Shown here piece by piece: positions 13,936 to 27,832 of a stretch of DNA of 64,000 bases. Origin of the DNA: Puffinus mauretanicus (lineage: Eukaryota > Chordata > Aves > Procellariiformes > Procellariidae); assembly GCA_023333565.1 (NCBI GenBank), contig JAJKFH010001431.1:186001-250000 (forward strand). The letters are read 5' to 3'. Position numbers and translations under genes: made by a program. Every line of letters begins with the position of its first letter. Position 1 is the stretch's first letter. Below the pieces are notes generated by a model that worked only from the letters and a program-made list of their open reading frames with translations, did not search any database and had not been told where the DNA came from.

Positions 13936-16900
13936 TGCAAAAATGCTATATATTCCTGGCAAAAATGTCATTCTCCATACGGTATGATTTTTTTAAAAAA
14001 CTTACTTCAATAGCTTTTTAATTTTTTGGAAGTTTAAGATTTTTAAAGAAGCCATAAAATAGGAAGATAATAGGACAGTAGAGACTTGCTGAACTTTATA
14101 GAAAAAGCATCCGCTTGCAATAATTCTTATAGAGGACTTCAAACTGTAATTTTGCAAAGTAGAAAGGAGTTCAAATAAAGCTTCGGCTAGATTAGGAAAT
14201 TGGGAATGGATAGAAAAGTCAACAGAGGAGTCTTTCTGATCCTGGGCTGATAGTTCTGCACTGACTAAAGTCTGTGTAATTCTCTCCATTATTTCTGGAT
14301 GAAGTGACAGACAGGAAGACAGCAGGAATGGCAAGATAAACTACTTGCAAGTGTACCCCACTGGGAAACATGGAATTTATGTTGTCCCTGGTAATTAATG
14401 GCTTATCTTACCTACCTAGTTCTACATTTCTTCAGCCTTTTTGTGGGAAGAAGGCTCAGGCAGTGAAATTTTTTTCCTAAACTACAAATGGATATGTGCC
14501 TTGTACAATTCCTCCTGTGGACAGGATTCATTCTGGAAACTGAGCCAGCGTTGTCAGAAACTAATGCATTTGTAATCTGCAGTATTAGCCATCAAAAAGG
14601 TAGTTCCTACCTGCCCACATCCTTAAGTTTATTTGCATAAACCTGGGCTTACACGTTTCCTGCAAGAAAGAAACTGAGAGTGAAGTTAGTAGTGGTGAAA
14701 TTTAAATCAGTTGTGTATAATGAAAGCTGATTTTTTATCCTCTTAAATGTACATAATCTTCACGCTTCCTGAAAACTTCCAGAAGACCTGTCACACAGCA
14801 TTTGTTTCCAATCTTCTTTCCACTCTCTCATTTTACTCTTATTCAGGGGGAAGGAGGGACTGTTTATCCTTGTTACTTATATTTCTTGTTTTGTGTGTGA
14901 TTTCAGTTCTTGGAAAAATAAAACGCTGTTTACCATGGAAAGGAGATAAATGTAGAAGTATCATGCAGCCTTACCTTTCTACATGGATGTTGTAGCTTTC
15001 TCATTTTACACAGCTTCTCGTACAGTTCCAGATTATTTGAATACAGCTGCCAATCACAATTAATCAGAGAAAATTACATGGTGATTTTGTACGGTGAACA
15101 AATGCACAAGAATGACACCAGAAAACACATTTCATTTATACTTTGATTTTGACTTCCAACTCTCATCTGCTGGGGTGAAAAGCCAGTTAGTGTTTCCACT
15201 CACCATGCTACCTATATTTTTTCTCTCATCTTTGTCTTCATACCAATTTAAGTCTAAAAGTTATGTGATAATATTGTTGAAACATGCTCTCCCTTTATCC
15301 AGAAGCTGATTTAACTTTTTGTACAGGCCACTGATTTCATCATGTGGGTGACTGTGGTTGCAGAATAAGCTTAGATGATCTTTATCTTACGTCTTTTGGA
15401 AAACTTCAGGGTTAGTTGAGCAATCTTGCTACTGACTCAATTTTATATGTTTTATTAACCTCCAGAGCTTGCGTGGAAAGAGAAAAATACTTAGAGATTA
15501 TTTTTTTCTTGGGCTGACTGATTTTAGAGAAAATCCTGTGCCTTATTTGGCTTCTTGTTTGAAGGGTTTTTTCTGCACCTTGTTTATTTTTATGCTATTG
15601 CCAACAATCCTAGAAGCATTATATGTAGGTAAAAGCCTGATAATAATATCACTAAGGTCTGTAAAAGTTAATACATGTATCAAGATCTATAGCCCAACTG
15701 ATCAGCTTCTAAATAGTAAAGCCAAAATAATTTCTAAATGACTGACACCATGTACTGTAGCCATGCCCACTTTTCTTATATGTTAATTACTAGTTTGTCA
15801 TTTGAAAACATATTTCAAATTGTATTTCCAAGGTAGTGTAGCTCACTGAAAAACTTATGTACATGTTAGTTGAGAAATAAATGGGAACTTGCTACCATAG
15901 CTGGCAAGCCATAAAGTAAATAATCACTAACATAAATATCAAATTATACTAACTATACATCTGAAAGAGAGGAGAAAAGAAAGATTATCATGGGGTCCTA
16001 TTTATAAGTGATGCACTTGAATACTAGTCAGTGTATTTATCAGAAAGAGTCCCAGATGGATTCAGGGTTTTACTGGAGGCCATTTTAGAAGTGAGGTAGG
16101 CAGCCAATGTTCACTGATGCTCAGGGTCTTTTATACCTGGGTTTATGTTTTGGTTTTCATCTTTTCTATGTTTGTATTTGGTCAGTTGCTTGGGGCCAAC
16201 AAAAGATGTATATTTTATTTGTTCAAATCCATATTCTAATGAATCATGGGGCTCAGAATATGGAAGTTATGAAAGAATATGTTAAAAAGATAGCATTCAT
16301 CGGAAAAACATTTTCAAAATGTTGGAGGATATGCTATAATGATGAAATCAGAAGTAGAAGAAGTTATTGAGATGTAATGGTACAAAATCCAAACATTGTG
16401 TGGCACTTAAGCTCTACTTAATGTAACCTATGATCTACAAATTTAGAAAAAGAAATGATATTTCATTTCTAACATACATGTTAAATTCAATTACATCTAA
16501 CAAACATGCTGGCAGTGTACTTTTCATTTCCTCATTCACAGAGAGACAATGTATTTAACCATTTTAATTGTTCAACATGAAGCAATGATGGTTACCAAAA
16601 TAAAAAAACTCCAACCACCCAGTTCTTCAGGAACACTTAGAATACACGCTGCACGTGATAATGTTTTGTGTACAGTAGAATAATTTTGAATGCTTTTTTC
16701 TTGTTTGTTACTTGTAAGAAAATATTTATCTGAAAAATAAGACAAAGATTATTGGTGTATTTTAATAAATAATATATAACTAACAAATGCTGTTAAAATT
16801 ATACAAAAGGATGATCACAACGTACAGCTGGAGTACAAATGGTGATTTTATATTCAAATAGCTACATTTTTCATTTATATCCAAATTTGTAAACTCCACC

Positions 16901-17727
16901 AAGGTCAATTTACTAGGTATTTAGCATTACATACATTATACTAATGTTATTGTTGTTTAAAATGGTAGATGCCCTATCTTAGATTCTGTTTGTAGACCTA
17001 TTTGCACCTCCATTAATTACAATAGAAGACATGCATATATTCATGAGCGAACTTGACCTTAGATAGCAGGACTAGGAAACACCTCTTCCTTAGTCATTTA
17101 CTTCATCTTCCTAAACAAAAGTGGATTAATCTTTTTATTATTTATAGACATCCCTAAAGACTGTGGTCTTGCCATTTCCTTGTTCACGTGGGTTGTGGTA
17201 AATCAGGTCTAATGGCAATATTACAAATGAAACAGCTCCAGGGAACGATCTCCAGCACTGAAAGTTCATAATATCAAGTGGTGGGCTCTGTCCCACACTA
17301 CTCATTGAGGTAATGATCTAGAGGTTTAAAAAATTCATTTTTTCCCTCACTCTATTACTCCTATTCTTCTTTCTGAAACCAATTTGAATTCTATGTGCTA
17401 GCAATTTTAATTCAAATAACACTTCTTTCCTGCTAGGTCAATAACCTTGAGTGAATATTGGACTTCCAATGCCACTTTATAAAATATTCTTTAGGGTCTA
17501 TATTATAATTCCAAACATTCCAAGTATTTTTTGCTAATCGTAACAGGATGTTGTTTTTGTTGTTTCAGAAAATAATAAATTAATTGGGAAAAACTTTTGT
17601 AATTAAATAGAATTGGCCAAATCTTCAGCTCATATAAATGCTTTTCACTCCAAAGAAGATATCTCATGCTAGTTGTAGTTTAACTTTATGAAAAGTAATC
17701 TAAAAGTTTGTCCTAATATTTTCAAAG
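13936..17727. other. AT-rich noncoding stretch with one exon-like - strand island
   Basis: No gene is recognised. The only segment with splice-like borders is on the - strand at 14006-14294, listed separately. The rest is AT-rich with ordinary stop density. Confidence 0.55.
14006..14294 (-). CDS. Candidate internal exon, product unknown
   Basis: Read on the - strand, a long pyrimidine-rich tract ending in CATCCAG lies just upstream of 14294. A GAA|GTAAGT donor follows 14006. The 289 bp between are open in one frame, part of a 110-codon frame reaching 14334, and unusually rich in Glu, Gln and Asp for such AT-rich DNA (it includes EIMERITQTLVSAE). The 5' border would be a phase 1 intron. I recognise no domain and see no neighbouring exon. 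It may equally be a chance open frame or a pseudo-exon. Confidence 0.2.
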
Positions 17728-17749
17728 TGTCCTGGTTTCGGCTGGGATA
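17728..17749 (+). mobile_element. Short match to the start of an avian ERV LTR
   Basis: A 22-bp segment beginning TGTCCTGG and ending GCTGGGATA matches my recollection of the first bases of a common LTR family in neoavian, especially passerine, genomes. Similarity stops after these bases, so this is at most a tiny fragment and may be chance. No internal retroviral sequence is seen. Confidence 0.3.
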
Positions 17750-18867
17750 TATTCTGTTTGGTTCAAAAGATGGAAACAAAATGTGCATTGCTCAATATAA
17801 CAGCTCTGAGGGACAGATAAGCATGTCGATTACAGACTCTGCTCTTCAACTTACAGTTCTACACCCTTGATGATACAATTCAAGAGTGATCTGTTGATTT
17901 GCCAACAGAATTGCACTAAAATGTAACAGTTCAATACACAGCCATCTTTACTTAATTTCAAGCTTTTTAATTGAATGTCAGTCAATTACAGTTATAATCC
18001 ATATCTTATTACAAATACAAAGTACTACAGACATGCATTTTAAATAGCACATTTTCTTAACTTAAACCATTTTCCTTTTTAAAAACCATTGCAACTAAGC
18101 AATCAATTGTGATTATGGTAACAGCCACAAAACGTTTATTACTTAATGTGATTATTTAATTGTAAATTTTAAAAAAAACCCTCCTATCTTATTTTCTATT
18201 AAGCCAACATTTCCCAACATTAAATACTTTTCCAGAGTAAAGTATTTCTCACCTTCTCATGTAAATAAGATCTTTTAATGTTACCTCATAGGATTTAAGT
18301 ATTTTCCAAAAACTAATTAGACTCACAATAGCTCAGCAATCTCATTTACTCTTAACCTCACTTTTTCCACCTTGATCCATGTCCTATTTTCTTCTTCTTA
18401 GCTGCTTTGTATAGTGACTATGAGGATACTAATTTGAAGTGAGTTTTCAGCTTTGTTCTGAAAGCTGAGAGAATTGTGGTCAATCTAATATCCTCTGACA
18501 AGGAATCTGAAATCTTTTGTTTGGTTTATTGAATTAGCCTATATTCTGCTCCCATGAGCTTTGTGTTTCAGATTGATAGATTCATGATTAATACAAAAGA
18601 AAGCAACTGAGGATGACAGTCTCCTCACAAAGAAATATACTCTGAGTATGTGGGAAAAACATTTCTTACAGGACTTTCATATTTAAGATAGAGACCACAT
18701 CTTTGGCCTGGCAGTTTTAAAGCATACCAATAATCAGAGTTTGTTGTACTTATATTGAAACAATATAAACTTCAGTAATTCATTCAGGCAGTTTTCAATG
18801 AAAAAGCTGGGGCCTAATCATAATACAGCAGGCTAGGGTACAGCTTTATACTCAGTCTCAGGTGGAA
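17750..18867. other. AT-rich noncoding stretch
   Basis: Nothing gene-like is seen. Stops are frequent in all frames. Confidence 0.6.
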
Positions 18868-18950
18868 AAAGGCCTTTTTCAAAATTTTGAACCATTCAGT
18901 CATAGAATCATAGAATTACTGAATAGCTCAAAATTTTGAAAAAGGCCTTT
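18868..18950. repeat. Near-perfect inverted repeat (33-bp arms, 17-bp loop)
   Basis: The left arm is 18868-18900 and the right arm 18918-18950. They pair as reverse complements at 31 of 33 positions. The arms themselves contain smaller palindromes (AAAGGCCTTT and TCAAAATTTTGA). The loop 18901-18917 reads CATAGAATCATAGAATT, which resembles the reverse complement of a CR1 3' tail. A replication template switch at an old minus-strand CR1 end would explain both the hairpin and the loop. Confidence 0.9.
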
Positions 18951-21830
18951 CATTCTATAACTGAATGCCAAGTGATTCAAATAGACTGTTTTGATGGTCT
19001 AGTTAGCTTGAGGATCCCTCAGTATAACGTGATAGGTTGGAAGATGATAGCTTTAGCAAAGTTTAACAGAATATTGTTTTCTTCTCACGTCATTTTCTGT
19101 CTTGATAAAATCTGAATTTGTACAACTGCTCTATCCTAAGAGCTGATTCCTGTGAGACACTGGGAAAGGTGAAAGCTGAGAACGTTACACGGATTAGAGA
19201 TAAATAAACAGCATGATGAAACTATTGACATCAGAGATTATGGACTCTCACAGTTATTCCCCAGTGAAAGTATTCCTGCCAATATAGGTGTTTATATTAA
19301 GGATGTTTAACAAAAGAATCTTTGAGAAAGTCCTCAGAACAACAGAATTAAAAGGAAAAAAATATTATATGGACGTTATATGCATTCCTTAGATTTTGCT
19401 TGTATTCATGGACTAATTAAGAAAGGGGGGGATTATGGTTCCTTTAGAAAATAAACCACAAAATTCTATTGATGTCTTTTACTATTGAATAGGCACTATG
19501 AAGTATTAAGGAATTGATGTCCCTATTACATTTTTAATCTGCTTTATGGAATATTTGAGATGTGCGTACAACATCCCACTATTTGTTTATAGTAGTCAAT
19601 TTAAACTATTTTAGGGAATATATGCATTATATATGAAATACTTAAAGTTCCAGCTGAATAAACACTCAAGTTTCCCATCAACTTCAAGGGTCTACAAATA
19701 AACTTTGTGCACAATTTAAAGTGAAAAATGTGTATTACACGCATCTGACCTTTTTCATTTAAAATGTCATTCTGCCTTATCTAAATTATATATGTTTTGG
19801 ATCTTTCTGTATTAAATAATTGTACGTGGAAGGATGAAGAGCTTCATACATGATATTTCTCCACAATATATATTAATGGGCACTCAGACAGTTTTTATTA
19901 TCAACACTTATTGTACCAAGCGTGAGTTCATGTGTCATGAGCTCAGAAGTGTTTCAGAATACATGGCTAGTAAAGCTGTTGTGAATGCCCATTAATACTT
20001 TTGGAGGAGGGGTGAAATATTATGATACCTAGATGTTCTAGGGGAGAAATACAGAGTTTAATATCAGGGTATGCATAATGGTTTTTTTTAGATAAAATCC
20101 AATTATATTCTTAAAGCATTATTTTTTAATGATCATGTTTTTATCAACTATAGCTATATCAACTATATCAGTTGTTAAATGAAAAACTTAAGCTGCTAAA
20201 TGAAAGCACATTCACTTGCTGCAAGTACTCATTTAGAAACAAATCAGCATGAATTAAAACCATGTAAGTAAGAAATGGTTGTCTGACATAGGAAACTGTT
20301 AAAGTGAAGTTCTGGTGGATATTGCTGATGATGCTGAAGTCAAAAGAATTGATTTTTTTCTTTGTTAAAGGAATGTGATTTCCTTCAAAATAAACTGCAT
20401 GAGCTAATCCCTCTGAAAGTAAATGTGCAGATTTTAGAAATATACTCTTGGAGAGAAGAATGATTTTATTCTGGTTTACATTAATATAAAAACAATTTCA
20501 CAAACATGAGGAAAAAGTTAATCCACACTCTTATTAACACTTCACCCATGAAAATCAAATCATAGCATTTAATCTTGCTCTCACTGAATTCAGTGTATTG
20601 AATTTAATAGAAAGACAACCTCATCACAGCTAAGTCCAGCACTGGCCCTGCTGCCCCAATTAGGCTTTAACAATATTAGTTTCTTTTTTCCCTCATCTTT
20701 TTACTTCATTTCCTTTGACTAGAGTGCAATTTCACCAAAATGTAGCAGACTAATCATTAACTGGCAGCGCCGTATACACTGAAACTTTAAATTGACAATC
20801 ACAGCAGTAGAATACCAGAAATTTATAGAAGCATAACCGTTTCTTCTGCTGGGTGTGTGATAATTGTTTTTCTGCTCATTTACATCCAAAAGTAATTAAA
20901 CTCTACAACAAAACTATGTATTGTAGTGTTGGTGCAAAGTGTGCTGTTTGGAGGTTATGCAGAGATTCCATGAAAACATCCCGGCGGGAACTGTCGTTCA
21001 TTTGCGTTGTCACTTCTAAAAATTTGCAGAAACATACCCTTGAAAGAATCAGGTCACACAAAATGTGGCCTAAGGGCTTCTCCTTTCTGTTTTCCCCAGT
21101 GGAGTTCTGTAGCTGATGCGATAAAAACCATTCTACATCAATAATTTTTTGAGTTTATGTTTCCTGAAAAATTTATTTGGCTTATGGAAATAAACCATCT
21201 TTATCATTCAGTGGGAAAATTTCCTTGTCTTTCCTTCCAGATCTGGTTTCTCGATACAAACGCAGTGGTGTTATAGTGCACATAAAGGTGTATAATAAAT
21301 CTTAGCAACTGTAATGATCTTCTGTGTCTTCTTCAGACGGTTGTAGTTAAAGCCGTGCATTAAAAATGTATGTCACAGTAACATAAGAAAATGATTACAG
21401 CAAACTTTGCTTTCCCTGGATATTACAGCTTACATATAAATAAATACAACTTCAAAGCTGAGAAATTTTCTTTCTCATGACATTTCTTACCAAAGTCTCA
21501 CAGTGTTCCATGGTCACGTGTGCCTTTTCCTGTTAGAGGGGTAACGGATAGCTGTTGTTTTCTTGTACTTTTGGTACTGTGAAAAAAAGTTATGAGATAA
21601 CAACATAGCTAGTACTTTTTGTATTGAAAATAAGCTAATTAATCACCGTAGTGGGCAGAGAAAAGCTAACTCCCTCTCTCATTTAGTCTTTTGAAATTCA
21701 TTTATTTACATGGTGAGGCATGAATATAACTGACAGCAGTATAAAGCCTGTAATTTCTTCATACTTTGTACATGCTTGCCTTGCTTACTTGCTTCTTTAG
21801 TTAGGAAATGCTTTGATATAAATAAACTTT
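18951..21830. other. AT-rich noncoding stretch
   Basis: No gene is recognised. Short direct repeats of ATCAACTATA occur near 20145-20170. No splice-bounded open segment stands out. Confidence 0.6.
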
Positions 21831-21888
21831 AGTCCTGATTTTGCAATCACTTACACACTTGCATGACAGTTTCCTGAATCAGACCTAT
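21831..21888. repeat. Ancient amniote CR1/L3-like fragment
   Basis: The text AGTCCTGATTTTGCAATCAC, followed by TTACACACTTGCATGA and CTGAATCAGACC, resembles the old 'GTCCTGATCCTGCAAACACTTAC...' repeat common in turtles, crocodiles and birds. The assignment is from memory of consensus wording and is diverged. Confidence 0.4.
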
Positions 21889-24800
21889 AGCTACTTATGA
21901 TACTAAGAACTGCATTTTATGTAGCATGAAATTTATCTTATTGAGAAATTTTGCATGAATTTTGTTGAATTCCATTTTCTGAAGTTTCTGATACATGTAC
22001 TTATATATTTTCTTTATCTCCCTTTATTTTCTTCTATTTTTTTTCCAGATTTTTGGGGGTTTGTTTATTTTTTGGTAATATCTTGCTTAAGCTTACAGTG
22101 TTACAGATGATGCTAACATCTAATTTATGTTTGTTCACTTTGCCTTATGGTCACAGCAGTTTTTCTTGAATATTTGGAAGGACCTCTTGTGAGTACAACA
22201 CAGAAAGACCATCTTTATGTAATTTCTATAGATTTTGTAGCACAACAATATCTTTAACATTTATTGTAATATAAATAAATAAAAAGACAAAGAATAAGCT
22301 TGTATCACTTTTAGATTAGTTATTATGTCTATAAAAACATAAACAGCCATAAATAAATGAAGATAGATGCAGAATAACCATCTGTTAGGAAGTTAGTTCA
22401 AGTTAAAACACTTAAAACTTGGCACTGTAGATGTATTCATGTAAATCTGTATTTAGGCATTTAAATATCTAGCCCCATGTACAGATGTTCTGATTCCCTG
22501 TGGCCCTCATTTGGGAACACGTAAGGGCTCAGGTTCAACCCACTCAGGTAGCTGCTGAAAATTGGATTCAGGTGCTAAACTTTGGGTCTCTCTGAAAACA
22601 TTGGCACAAGTTCATAGTCTAACAAAAGGTCTGTCTTACAGCTTCTTCCTTGTCAAATCATAAGCATAGAGATCAAAAAAGTCTTTCTCCATGAGTAACT
22701 AATTTGATAATTAGGTGAAATCTCCCTGATCGTGAAAGTTGTAGGTTTGAAACAATATAGGCTGAACGATGCTGGACTTGTTTCCTGCTTCCTGGGAGGG
22801 AGCTTCACCACTAGGTTTTCAAACAATGAAATCTAAGGCAGCCACTGCTGCCCTTGCTCATCTTTTTTGGCCTGCCTTTGTAAGAACACAAGGCTTAATG
22901 GGTCACAAGGTTATTCTGTTCTATAAGTCTTTCCCCCCCTCGCCGCTCAACTCCCATAAATTTTAAACTCATTGTCCAAATTCAATCAAACTGGAAAAGG
23001 GGCAGAGTTTCTGGAAAAATAAGCATCTGGGTAGAGGGAAGAGATCCAAATTCATGCCCATGGTGTGAGAAATGTTGGTAGGGTATAGAACACATACAAG
23101 GTGTCAGAACAGGCCTTAGCTTATACTGTCTTTTAGCTGGTAGAACTTGTGGGAGATGAACTATTATCATAAAGAGGAGTAGCACAAAACCAGCACACAT
23201 CCACGGGAAACGGGTATCATTACTGTCTTGTGGCACAACTTGCCTTTAAAGAAATCATTCAGTCCCACCCAGAAGGAATGGCAATAGGTATCTACCCTCA
23301 GGAAAACTTCTGGGCTGTAGCTCCAGGGTGGATGCAGACATTTGAGTCTCAGAGAAAAGCAAGATTTTAGACGCTGTTCTGCTTGCTCTTCCCCGCTGGC
23401 TACCTCTGTGAGACTCACTGATCAGCTTTTCACTCACTTGGACACTGTTCTTGGGAAAGTAACTCCTGCTTTATGCCATGAGGTAAGTCTGGTTCAGCCC
23501 TACCAATTCTCCTGCAGAGCCCACAAGACAGATATTAAGTGTTGCAATTCCTAACTTGGTCTGAAATTTCCATTCCGACTGTAAGAGATTTATACCATGA
23601 TGTTGTCTCCTGCCCTGTGTCTCTAATTCTGCCCAACTGTTTTCACACTTGTCTTCCATGGATATGTGAAGTTAAGTCAGTCTGTAAGCTGAAAATTGTG
23701 AATTGTGAGTGCTATCATTGTTCCTCTCCTACAAAATCAAGTTCTTATCTTATTGTACCATTTCCCCTACAAAGCTAGAACCATAACCCCTGTTTAAGCC
23801 AATATGAGCTGCTAGATATGGATATATTACAGTAGTGAGGATATGTAAATAAACTGATATTAGCCTGACTTCTTCCATGACTTCTGAGGATTCAATGACA
23901 GTGGTTATAATCTCTGCCAGACAACTATCAGCAATTTCAGGAGCTGTTGAGGCAGATGGCTGAGGCACTAGATCTGATAACAAGCATGCCTAAAATGACT
24001 TATTAACTCTTCAGCATTTTTTGATATTAAGTAGAGAGGAGGGCTTATGCCTCTCTAAAATGAGGATATTACCAAACCAGCAAGAGACCTCTGGATGACT
24101 CTATTTTTTATTCATATGATTAAAAGGGAGGAAGACAAGACTGGGAGGCTGTTGGTACCTCTCCTCTCATGGACTAGTAGTAGCTTCAGTTCACCTCCTC
24201 CATCTTAAAAAGTCAATACTTAAGCACACATTCCTGTAGAAGCCCTATACTTATATTAATAAGGTTGACGCTTCCTTCTAATCATTTCCCAAAGTAAACT
24301 TGTAAGTAGGTGAGATTCTTATTCAGAACTCAAAACTAGGACCCAAAGATATTGGGTCCTAGCTACAGACATGCAGATAAGCCTATCTATCTACCTTTTC
24401 ACCATGTTTTGCTACAAAATGACAGTGGAAACTCAACAGGCTCAGATATAACATGTCAATCAGCATCCAGTGGGATACTTTAAATTGCGCTATGGAATAA
24501 CTATGCTAATTCATAATGCATATATTTATATAAATTAGAACCTTTATGTAGCATACGTAAGAAAATTAACTAGCCAAATGAATGTCCTTGGCTTCCCTTT
24601 CTCCACTTTCATCCTTTGTTTTTCTTTGTCTTCTACTCCTCCCATGTCCACATTCTTGTCCCTGGGACAAGAATTGTCTATTTTACTTATCAGTCAAGCG
24701 CCCAATAAACTTTGGCTGTGCTAGGACAAGTAATTCAGGAAGACTTTTCCAGATATCACCATTCAGTGACGAAATTTCTTGGTGACTCATCAAGAATTTT

Positions 24801-27129
24801 GCTCACATTAATTTATGGAGACTAGTATATGTTATTCTTTTCCCTTAAAATAACATCCCATAGTTTCCTTCAAAAGTCATCATTCTGCACTAACTGCTGT
24901 TGTCCAAAAATGCTCAGTGATATTTTTCTGAAGCAGTTTTCTGTTACTCTTGAGGTAGTGCTTCCATGGGTACCAATTCAGCACTGCGGCTGCAGAGTTG
25001 GATCAGAGACCTGTAAACTCACTGCAGCCATTAGCATCAAACAACATAGGAAGCGAAACAGCCATCTGCGGCCTGCTGGAGAGAGGCGATAAAGGAATTT
25101 TGTGAGGTGTTACTTCTCCCCTTCCTCTGGAGGCTGACCCTATCCATTGAGCAATAAGCATTCCAGGAAAACTGCAAGAGAATATTACTCTTGAAAAATG
25201 TTCCACTTCGATATTAGTCATGCTGTCTTCCAGGTTATCTTTTCGATGTGTCCCAAATTTATCTAAAAAAAACCCCTCATGACTTCCCTTCATAGAAATG
25301 GCCATTTCATTGTTATTAATGTAAAGCTAGTTATAATGTGTGCATGTACTCTCAGATCATCCAAGTATGAGAAAGCATATTTAAGTTGCCAGGGAAGAAT
25401 TTTCTTGACAGCTTTTTACTTTTGTTCTACATTATAATACATGAAAATGCAAACTTACAAATATTCAAACACATTGTGCTCTGCTGTGCTATTTAACTGT
25501 TTTCTTGGCTGTTAGTTATAAACCTCTAGGCTAGCCTGAGTTGACCAAGAGCACTCAGCCATATCACTCACTTCTCTTGTCTCTTCCTCCCTGTCCTGAC
25601 ATGCGCGTGTGTGTGTATATGAGTTGTTCTCCTTCTGAAGCTGAACAGTTGTAGGCTTGTCAGGCACTACGGCTGGAAGGGCTGTAAGATGAGTGAATGA
25701 TGAATAAAAAATTAAGATTGCAATTACAAAATGTAGCATGCTTTAGCTACATGTTGGAGAATGTAAATGGAGAATTTGCCAGGACTGGCTGGAGAATAAC
25801 AAATTACAAAATTTCTAATCCTGTGCCTTAAGGCTCTGGCACAGCAACATGTCAGGTGACTCAAATGACCACTGCAAGGGAGATGAACTTACTGTAACTA
25901 GTACACTGCCATCAGCCTATAGATACATGATATTTGCAGCAGTTTAGTACAAGCAAATACAAATTCACCTGAGAAGCAAAGATTCTTTTTCAAGCTTTAC
26001 TGTTCAGGTTCACTGCTTTTGTAATGATGTGAAAAGGTATTAAGAAAAGTATTACAAACTGAACTAGAAGTGCTGCAGTTGGATGTTTGCTACATGATGG
26101 CACCTGTACAAATATCATAAAGGTATTACTAGAGTTAACTGGGGTCCAATTTAGCCTGCTGAGCATGTCACGTATCCTGTTTGCACACAGAAAAGCCATT
26201 TTTACTGCTACGCATAGTCCCAGAACAGATAAGTTTAAAGGTCTTTTTCAGTAAATGTGTAAAAACAAGTACGGCCTTAAGAGATTATGTGCTTATGGAT
26301 GATTGCAATTCTTCAGGTGTAAGCAATGTAAGAAATAACAGCTTTTTTTTTTTCCTATACTCATACATGCCAACAGTAAAATTGTATCATGGACACTGTA
26401 AATCAGAAAAATATGTTCTTAATTCTTTCTCCTACAGCTAGGACCTATGACTGCTTTTTATTTTTTTCAGAAAAATACTGTCTGGAATGGGAAAAAAGAT
26501 TCTGCATTAACAATTTTTACTGGAAAAACACCATTTTCTTAAAATAATGAACAAAACTAATAAAGTCTAATAAAATAAACATATATTTTTATATATTAAA
26601 ATAATTTTCTCTTAAAATATTGTAATATATATGAATAATAGTTTTATCTCAAAAAAACTGCTAACCATTTCCCATCCTCTTGTTTTTATACACACCTGCT
26701 CTGTGCAATTACTTCCTTGTTCTTTGTTACAAACAATTGTATTTAGGCATCACTAAAATGCTTGTGTTTTAATAATTTAACACTGCAATCCCTTTGTGAA
26801 AAAGTTAGGAGCATATTTTAAAAAACACAGTCTAGAGTCTATGATACCTATGGTGGCATAGTAAATAATGATTTTATATTGGATAGTAAAGAAAGTAATC
26901 TTATAAAAGTTGCATAAGTGGCAAAACAAAAGGTTTTGCTGTGTATTGGAAGTGTGTGTCAGTCTGCTAAATCTCAGTAGGTGGTTTAAGTACTGGGTCA
27001 GCTTACTGGAAAAATGTGTAAATATCTTCTGTCTTTGTACATACCCACTGATGTTATCAATAGCATAGTTACTGTTAACTGCCATTGCAGTTCAGTTTCT
27101 TTCTGTTTTTTTTTTCTTTTCAAATTCAG
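21889..27129. other. Noncoding stretch, slightly less AT-rich around 22.8-24.0 kb
   Basis: No gene is recognised. The 22769-23983 part has a higher density of short open frames on both strands. It also has one good donor (GAG|GTAAGT after 23482), but its upstream acceptor is weak. At 26450-26469 a pyrimidine-rich acceptor precedes 23 open codons and then several AATAAA motifs near 26560-26580, too little to call. Confidence 0.5.
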
Positions 27130-27241
27130 TGAAGTGGTTCTTCTTAGACCAATGAAAATAACAGACAATTCAGGAGCTCACAGTATCAGCATGCTCCAGT
27201 ATTTGAGTCCCTGCAGTCTTGATGGCAAGCTAGACAAATAA
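27130..27241 (+). CDS. Candidate 3'-terminal exon, product unknown
   Basis: A very strong acceptor (about 30 bases of pyrimidine, then AAATTCAG) ends at 27129. The following sequence is open for 36 codons after a one-base split codon, beginning EVVLLRPMKITDN and ending GKLDK, then TAA at 27239-27241. The residue mix is more protein-like than surrounding frames. No donor lies inside, so it would be a last exon. No AATAAA lies close downstream. I do not recognise the protein. It could be an alternative last exon of the gene implied at 37794, or a chance segment. Confidence 0.3.
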
Positions 27242-27832
27242 GCAGTTGTACCTGAGATGGTTGACTTCTAGTAACCATTGAGATGGGTTATGCAGTTTCA
27301 CCAACATGCCACCAACCAACCTCCCTTTCACTGATTTAACTCAGGAGAAATACATGTTCAGAGAAATATATGGTTCCTCAGTTCATTTAATATCATTAAA
27401 AAGTGCTAAAGAGTTCTCTAAAGGAAGATATTTAAATGCCAATATTTAAAATAACATTTAAAAAATTAGCTTAGATCAGAACAAGATTTGAAGAATTCAG
27501 TAAGCTATACTGGAGAGCTCTCATATCCCCATTTCTCAAATCGCTTTTCCTTCAGCTTACTACTTAATAATTTAAAATGACACAAAAAGATGAAAGATGT
27601 GAAGATTAAGTGTTTGGGATGACCATCTGCTGTACTTTCTTTTTGTTCAGCTGTAGTCTCATGCTAGTGGTAGTATGTCCTCACTAAACTGTGTGCCACA
27701 AAATACAGGAGTGCCTTCTTGACATATCAACATACAGTCTCTTCAAGCACCACTTCAGAAGACTGAAGTGATATACAAGAGTAAGTTTCTATAACCTGAG
27801 ATATTGGCTTTTTTTCACATAACTTTATTTCT
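27242..27832. other. AT-rich noncoding gap before the CR1 insertion
   Basis: No gene is seen. This is AT-rich DNA directly 5' of the truncated CR1 copy. Confidence 0.6.

Noticed and set aside
23412..23482. Open segment ending at a perfect GAG|GTAAGT donor
   Set aside because: The acceptor is weak and overlapping open frames exist on both strands.
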